A stretch of 6,973 nucleotides of DNA from Desulfurococcales archaeon (lineage in GTDB: Archaea > Thermoproteota > Thermoprotei_A > CAZTBM01 > SZUA-1508): NCBI GenBank assembly GCA_015661855.1, contig DQVH01000128.1, forward strand, positions 1-6,973, written 5' to 3'. The stretch's first letter is position 1; every line of letters starts with the position of its first letter. The notes beneath the pieces were generated by a model. The model was not told the origin of the DNA. It ran no database searches and saw only the letters and a program-made list of their open reading frames with translations. The position numbers and the translations under genes were made by a program. Shown piece after piece: positions 1 to 4,099 of this stretch.

Positions 1-55
1 TGGTTTAATAGTTGGAGTTAGAGTGTTTACTTGGAGAGTTAGTGGTGTTAAGTGT

Positions 56-1303
56 ATGGCTGTTTTAGCTAGTATCCTATCTGCTATTGTGTTAGTGTTT
101 TGCTCAATCTGTATACTACGTAGCATCATTAGTATAATCGGTATTATCGCTAAATCCTATAGTAGAGTTTGGGTTAAACCCGGTATTAAACGGTTAAATC
201 CTCATAGACTAGTGGATGTACTAATTGTTATACCATTGTATCTTGAGTGTAAACGTGATATTGAGGTTGTATTGGAGAGTATTGCTAGACAGGTCTACCC
301 TAAAGACCATATAATGGTTGTTATTGTTGTTGAGGAGGGTGATAGGGAGACACTAAGTAATGTCTATAGTGTTCTATGTGGGAGTAGGGTTATCCGTAGT
401 ATTAGGGATAGAGTTATAGTTCTTAAGAAGCCTCCACCTAGAACTTCTAAAGCTAGTGCTGTAAACTATGCTGTTAAAACTGTTAACTATGGTAGTGTAG
501 TATGTATTCTCGATGGTGGCGATATATTAAAGGATAGATATCACATTGCTAGAGCTGTAACACTAGTTAATGAGGGATACGATATTATTGGATCTCAAGT
601 TTTAAGAGTAGGTAGTAGTATTATCGGTAAACTCTCATACCTTGATACACTAGTATGGGTTAAAATAGGGCTACCAAGTACAATGCATATTCTAGGTGTA
701 CCACTAGTTAGTGGTGAAGGACTATTCATTAGAAGGGATGTTCTAGAGCGTATAGGAGGTCTACCACAACAAATACTAGCTGAAGACGCCTACCTAGCAA
801 TCCCGGTATTCAACTACAACTTTAAAGTAGGCTTTCTAGCTAGTAGAGTTTACGAGTCAACACCAGCTAACATAGTTAACCTAGTTAAACAGAGGCTTAG
901 ATGGTACCGAGGGCACCTACAATGCCTTAAACTAGCACTGGAGAGTAGGGGTATAAGTTTAGTTGGAAAGGTGAAACTGATACTAGCATACTCTAGCCCT
1001 ATAGTTGTAGCATCAATAGCTATAGCCTACACGTATGTAGCATTAACCCTAGTAACATCCACATACAGCACTATACCATTAGCACTATCACTACTAGTTA
1101 TAGTTTCAACTTATACTGCACCACTATACATACTAGGTATTACACCTAGGAGACTACGTAAAATACTAATCCTACTACCACTATACTGGCTATTCCTAAG
1201 TGTAATATCAGTTTTAACTCTAATACCTACACTCAAGATAGAATGGTATAAGACTGTAAGGAGTAGACATCCACTACACTATAAGCTAGCTAGAGCTACA
1301 TAG
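56..1303 (+). CDS. Membrane-anchored family 2 glycosyltransferase, processive (cellulose/hyaluronan synthase-like) type
   Basis: Likely transfers sugars from a nucleotide donor at the cytoplasmic face of the membrane to a lipid or growing glycan; donor and acceptor cannot be told. With ATG 56 it has 415 residues: an N-terminal membrane helix (about 2-32), a GT-A domain opening with a VIPLYLE strand (58-64), a donor-site loop SKASAVN (131-137), an acidic DGGD (153-156) where DxD is expected, an AED catalytic-base motif (242-244), and QRLRW (279-283), the QxxRW signature of processive GT2 enzymes. Three hydrophobic segments follow (about 306-334, 339-362, 369-393), then a basic KIEWYKTVRS tail as in cellulose-synthase-like proteins. 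Start: the frame is open from base 2. GTG 23 (GGAG at 14-17) is an alternative adding 11 residues. I prefer ATG 56 because a TTTAATA element at 4-10 would start transcription near 33, and GGTG at 44-47 precedes it. An even earlier start outside the window is possible. Confidence 0.85.
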   Translation: MAVLASILSAIVLVFCSICILRSIISIIGIIAKSYSRVWVKPGIKRLNPHRLVDVLIVIPLYLECKRDIEVVLESIARQVYPKDHIMVVIVVEEGDRETLSNVYSVLCGSRVIRSIRDRVIVLKKPPPRTSKASAVNYAVKTVNYGSVVCILDGGDILKDRYHIARAVTLVNEGYDIIGSQVLRVGSSIIGKLSYLDTLVWVKIGLPSTMHILGVPLVSGEGLFIRRDVLERIGGLPQQILAEDAYLAIPVFNYNFKVGFLASRVYESTPANIVNLVKQRLRWYRGHLQCLKLALESRGISLVGKVKLILAYSSPIVVASIAIAYTYVALTLVTSTYSTIPLALSLLVIVSTYTAPLYILGITPRRLRKILILLPLYWLFLSVISVLTLIPTLKIEWYKTVRSRHPLHYKLARAT

Positions 1304-1332
1304 GGTTAACTCTATATACTGTCTACACCAAC

Positions 1333-1341
1333 CTTATAATT
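1333..1341 (+). promoter_or_regulatory. TATA-like element upstream of hypC
   Basis: CTTATAAT (1334-1339 core) lies in the 57-bp gap after the glycosyltransferase. Its centre is about 24 bases before GTG 1361, the archaeal TATA-to-transcript-start distance, so the hypC mRNA would begin at or very near its start codon (leaderless). The flanking BRE is not convincing. It also argues against the upstream TTG at 1340, which would sit inside the TATA box. Read-through from the upstream gene is the alternative. Confidence 0.4.
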
Positions 1342-1360
1342 GCAGACTGGGTTGAGAGTA

Positions 1361-1630
1361 GTGTGTTTAGGTATACCTGCTAGAGTGGTTAAGGTTCTCG
1401 GTGATACAGCTATAGTTGATTTTGGTGGTGTTAGAAGGGAGGTTGATATACTACTTCAACCCGATGTTAAGGAGGGAGACTACGTTATAGTACATGCTGG
1501 TGCAGTAATATCGAAACTATCTATTGAGGAGGCTGAGAAAACACTTAAGATATGGGAGGAGTTAATATCGGCTCTCGAGGAGGTGATGAAACCGCCAGTG
1601 TCCGAGAGTAGGAGTCGTGAGGAAGCCTAA
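1361..1630 (+). CDS. hypC: HypC/HybG/HupF-family hydrogenase maturation chaperone
   Basis: HypC partners HypD, helps deliver the Fe(CN)2CO unit, and chaperones the [NiFe]-hydrogenase large subunit precursor in the cytoplasm. The start is decided by the family: HypC begins Met-Cys-Leu-x-Ile-Pro, and the new N-terminal Cys after Met removal is the functional residue. GTG at 1361 is directly followed by TGT, giving MCLGIPARVV. The upstream in-frame TTG at 1340 would bury this Cys behind seven extra residues and lies in a TATA-like element. The 89-residue product shows the usual features: IVDFGGVRREV (about 20-30), a KEGDYVIVHAG strand (about 38-48), and a C-terminal helix rich in Glu. Length is normal. 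No other hyp gene or hydrogenase subunit is in the window. The radical SAM gene follows on the same strand after 61 bp. Family assignment is firm; a role in hydrogenase maturation is inferred from the family. Confidence 0.93.
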   Translation: MCLGIPARVVKVLGDTAIVDFGGVRREVDILLQPDVKEGDYVIVHAGAVISKLSIEEAEKTLKIWEELISALEEVMKPPVSESRSREEA

Positions 1631-1691
1631 GCTCCTGATCCCTCCACTCCCCCACTTCAACGTGGTTAAGGCTGCTCAGGGTTAGATCTCA
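1631..1691 (+). other. C-rich intercistronic segment between hypC and the radical SAM gene
   Basis: This short gap is much richer in C than the AT-rich surroundings: 23 of the 27 bases from 1632 to 1658 are pyrimidines. No TATA-like element is visible, so the downstream gene is probably transcribed through from hypC. The purine-rich 3' end of hypC can pair with it in several alternative ways: AGGAG 1610-1614 with CTCCT 1632-1636, GGAGT 1611-1615 with ACTCC 1646-1650, and GAGG 1577-1580 with CCTC 1641-1644. A structured RNA element or small RNA is possible but unproven. A 22-codon frame (GTG 1617 to TAG 1683) also crosses it. Only a weak AGGG (1678-1681) precedes the next start codon. Confidence 0.4.
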
Positions 1692-2729
1692 ATGGTTAAG
1701 TGTATTCTTGAGTTACAGGGTTACTCTAGTTGTGGTAATATTGTTGAGGTTAACGGATACTATATGAGGCCTTGTGAAGCATGTTTAAGGGTTAAGGGTG
1801 GAAGTATTGAGAGGCTTATCTACGATATTGTTTTGAGTAGACCTGAAGACTACCTATCAGTATATCAGAGTGGTTGTAACCATAAGTGTCTTAAGTGTCA
1901 TAGCTGGTATTTTTCACAGTATGCTAGAGGCTCATGGTATACTCCTGAAATGGTTGTTGAGGAGGCGTTAAAGTATGAGAGTGAAGTTACAGTTTGGGAG
2001 TCTAGAGATCGAGCAACAATGTGGCACTCTTCAGACCTATGTGCACACTGTGGACAATGTAAACTAGGTGGTAGTAGAGGGCCATACTGTCCTGGAAAGC
2101 TTAAACCAGAACAGGTTAAAATATCGCCACAAGGTTTTGGCCCAGCAAGAAACATTATATCGTTTACTGGTGGCGATCTATACTGTCAACCAGCATTCTA
2201 CATTAAAACATTCAAGTTGTTAAAGAAGGAGACTAACCTATGGGTACACATTGAAACTAATGGTTACGGGCTTACACCTAAAAACCTAGAGCTATACTAC
2301 TCTGCAGGTTTAGACTCAATATGGCTCGATATGAAAGCCTATAGCGAGGATACCTATAGGAGACTCTGTGGTACAACAAATAAGTGGATTCTAGAGTTAC
2401 CAGCTCTAATTAGGGATATGGGTATAGTTCTCGAAATAGTCCTACTATACATACCGGGCTTTGTAGAGTGTAATGAGATAGAGGGGTTTGCTAAGCTAAT
2501 TAGCAGTGTAGACCCCTATATCCCGGTAACACTACTAGCATTCTTCCCAGAATACATGATGTTAGGCTATAGAGCTCCAACACTAGATGAAATGGTTAAA
2601 GCATACAGAATACTTAGAGAGTATGGGTTGAAGAGGGTAAGAATTGGAAATATCGGAGTATTCTGTAAGACTAGAGAGGAGGTAGATAAGCTAATAGAGA
2701 TGATTGGTAGAGAGAGTGTAGGCCTCTAG
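1692..2729 (+). CDS. Radical SAM protein, pyruvate formate-lyase-activase-like (COG1180-type)
   Basis: A 345-residue cytoplasmic iron-sulfur enzyme that would cleave S-adenosylmethionine to start radical chemistry; the substrate is unknown. Seen: the radical SAM CxxxCxxC motif (C62, C66, C69), a GGD in the GGE position (160-162), HIETNG (186-191), and WLDMK with D213 and K215, the DxK of activases. Between the first cluster and the GGD is a ferredoxin-like insert CxxCxxC-x9-C (C117, C120, C123, C133), as in glycyl-radical-enzyme activases but with Cys enough for only one extra cluster. An N-terminal extension holds four more Cys (C4, C14, and the pair C28/C31), possibly a metal site. ATG 1692 is the first start after an in-frame TAG at 1683. 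It sits 61 bp after hypC with no promoter of its own in sight, so the two are probably cotranscribed. No glycyl-radical enzyme is nearby. Superfamily is certain; activase function is not. Confidence 0.88.
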   Translation: MVKCILELQGYSSCGNIVEVNGYYMRPCEACLRVKGGSIERLIYDIVLSRPEDYLSVYQSGCNHKCLKCHSWYFSQYARGSWYTPEMVVEEALKYESEVTVWESRDRATMWHSSDLCAHCGQCKLGGSRGPYCPGKLKPEQVKISPQGFGPARNIISFTGGDLYCQPAFYIKTFKLLKKETNLWVHIETNGYGLTPKNLELYYSAGLDSIWLDMKAYSEDTYRRLCGTTNKWILELPALIRDMGIVLEIVLLYIPGFVECNEIEGFAKLISSVDPYIPVTLLAFFPEYMMLGYRAPTLDEMVKAYRILREYGLKRVRIGNIGVFCKTREEVDKLIEMIGRESVGL

Positions 2730-2740
2730 CTGTTGGAGGG

Positions 2741-3841
2741 TTACACTTTAAATTTACCATTCTCGTATAATAGTTCTCCATCAATGTATATTCTACCCTT
2801 ACTCATATCCTTTATCATATCCCAGTGTATTGCCGATTTATTCTTACCACCAGTTTTCGGATATGATGCTCCTAATGCTAAATGTATTGTTCCACCTATT
2901 TTCTCATCGAATAGTATCTGCTTTGTAAACTTAGTTATATTATAGTTTAGCCCGAATGCAAACTCTCCTACCCTACATGCTCCCTCATCTGTTTCAAGTA
3001 TTTTCTTTAGAAACTCTTCACCCTTAGCTGCTTTAGCTTCAACTACTCTACCCCTTCTAAAAACTAGCTTTACATCCTCTACCTCTATACCCCTCCATAT
3101 AGCTGGATATGTGAATCTTATTGTACCTTCAACACTATCCTCTATTGGTGCTGTGAAAACCTCACCACCAGGCATATTGTTATGTCCATCATCGTTTATC
3201 CACTTTCTACCATCAACTCTTAGATACAAGTCTGTATCTTCAGCTACAATTCTAATCTCACGAGCTCTACTAAGTATTTGAACTATCTTCTCCTGCCTCT
3301 TACCCTGCTCAATCCACGCTTCTACAGGGTTATCGCGGTCAACCATACAGGCTTTATAGACGAAATCTTCAAACTCGAAAAGTGACATACCAGCCTCCTG
3401 AGCCATAGCCTTAGTAGGGTATGGTACAACAACCCACTTTAACGTACCCTCAGCATCCCTCCTCATAAAAATCTCAGTTAACACTCTTAATGCTGAATTC
3501 CTTAATTTAACTCTTTCAGGACTAATACTACTAAGATACTTTGTATGAGTATAGGATAGTACCGATATTCTAGCATTAACATGCTCGTAAGTGTACTTTT
3601 CAACATTAGATACATGCTTTAGTACATTCTCTCTAGCATACTTATAGAATACCTCAAGTAGTGACTCATCGTATAGGTATAGTAGTGGGTATCCACCATT
3701 AGAAACTATAAACCTATACAGCTCCCTAATGAGTGGTAGTGCATCAACAGTACCAGTAATATAAACCTCCTCACCACTCTTAAGACCAATACAGTATTTA
3801 ACTACAAGTTCAGCTAGTCTAGAAACTCTAATATCAACCAC
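2741..3841 (-). CDS. M29-family metallo-aminopeptidase (aminopeptidase T / AmpS type)
   Basis: A dimetal aminopeptidase that removes N-terminal residues from short peptides in the cytoplasm. From GTG 3841 it has 366 residues, the normal M29 length. All metal ligands of the family are recognisable: E227 in PGGEVF, E293 in GEFAF, E313, H320 in GTIHLALG, and H339/D341 in IHWDM, with the catalytic Tyr (Y327) in the following SYP. The frame continues upstream to GTG 3874, but that start lies too close to the TATA box (3877-3882) to be on the transcript. GTG 3841 is preceded by GAGTGGTG with 7 bases between GGTG and the start, and the protein then begins VDIRVSRLAE like other family members. It is convergent with the radical SAM gene (11-bp gap, no clear T-tract terminator) and divergent from the C25 protease, which suggests a joint role in peptide use (inference). 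Confidence 0.93.
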   Translation of the reverse strand: MVDIRVSRLAELVVKYCIGLKSGEEVYITGTVDALPLIRELYRFIVSNGGYPLLYLYDESLLEVFYKYARENVLKHVSNVEKYTYEHVNARISVLSYTHTKYLSSISPERVKLRNSALRVLTEIFMRRDAEGTLKWVVVPYPTKAMAQEAGMSLFEFEDFVYKACMVDRDNPVEAWIEQGKRQEKIVQILSRAREIRIVAEDTDLYLRVDGRKWINDDGHNNMPGGEVFTAPIEDSVEGTIRFTYPAIWRGIEVEDVKLVFRRGRVVEAKAAKGEEFLKKILETDEGACRVGEFAFGLNYNITKFTKQILFDEKIGGTIHLALGASYPKTGGKNKSAIHWDMIKDMSKGRIYIDGELLYENGKFKV

Positions 3842-3876
3842 TACACAACACCACTCAACCCTAACACTCCACACTG

Positions 3877-3888
3877 TTTAAACTTTAT
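3877..3888 (-). promoter_or_regulatory. BRE/TATA promoter of the M29 aminopeptidase
   Basis: On the minus strand ATAAAG (3888-3883) followed by TTTAAA (3882-3877) matches the crenarchaeal BRE plus TATA pattern. A start about 26 bases downstream falls near 3854, leaving a leader of roughly 13 bases that carries the GGTG ribosome-binding site (3852-3849) before GTG 3841. This fixes the gene start against the longer reading at 3874. Confidence 0.6.
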
Positions 3889-3940
3889 GCCTAAGTATAA
3901 CTACAACTACACTTACACGTATCAAAAGGTCAAATTAGAA

Positions 3941-3966
3941 AAACTAACGATCTAAAACTAACAATC
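3941..3966. repeat. Imperfect 12-bp direct repeat in the divergent promoter region
   Basis: AAACTAACGATC (3941-3952) is repeated as AAACTAACAATC (3955-3966): 11 of 12 bases identical, 14-bp spacing between starts, both in the same orientation. It sits between the two outward-facing TATA boxes, about 60-85 bp upstream of the minus one and 80-105 bp upstream of the plus one. That is a plausible place for a regulator shared by both genes, but two copies of an A-rich word can also arise by chance. Confidence 0.4.
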
Positions 3967-4037
3967 CAAGAGTGTACATACTCCATACGCTACAGTATTG
4001 ACAATAGCCATTAAGTATACCTTTAACCTCCTATCCG

Positions 4038-4050
4038 ATAAACTTAAATA
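4038..4050 (+). promoter_or_regulatory. BRE/TATA promoter of the C25 protease
   Basis: ATAAAC (4038-4043) followed by TTAAATA (4044-4050) is a good archaeal BRE/TATA match, and its BRE is nearly the same as the ATAAAG of the divergent M29 promoter. Transcription would begin near 4072, giving a leader of about 27 bases that contains the strong GAGGTG site. Confidence 0.6.
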
Positions 4051-4088
4051 ATTAACACTTGATATCATAACTCACACAGTGTATTATT

Positions 4089-4094
4089 GAGGTG
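4089..4094 (+). promoter_or_regulatory. Ribosome-binding site deciding the C25 protease start
   Basis: GAGGTG, the best Shine-Dalgarno match in the window, lies 5 bases before GTG 4100. An in-frame TGA at 4088-4090 rules out any start further upstream, and the protein then opens with a good signal peptide, so this start is well supported. Confidence 0.75.
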
Positions 4095-4099
4095 TAATT

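Noticed and set aside
1683..1694. Read-through of TAG 1683 (pyrrolysine or suppression) to extend the radical SAM protein
   Set aside because: ATG 1692 is adequate, the upstream peptide has no family resemblance, and pyrrolysine use is not expected in this lineage.
1660..1705. tRNA-like word GTGGTTAAGGC near the radical SAM start
   Set aside because: It resembles a class II tRNA D-loop, but no acceptor, anticodon or T stem pairs around it and there is no GGTTCRA box.
1898..2155. 85-codon minus-strand frame inside the radical SAM gene
   Set aside because: It is antisense to the Cys-rich core of a clear protein family, has no start signals of its own and looks like a shadow frame.
2730..2740. 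Terminator between the convergent genes
   Set aside because: Only 11 bp, with no T-rich run or hairpin on either strand that I can support.
2733..2945. 70-codon plus-strand frame after the radical SAM gene
   Set aside because: It lies wholly opposite the conserved C-terminal metal-binding part of the M29 aminopeptidase; shadow frame.
3842..3874. 11-codon longer M29 start at GTG 3874
   Set aside because: It would begin almost at the TATA box, and the added residues are unlike the family N-terminus.
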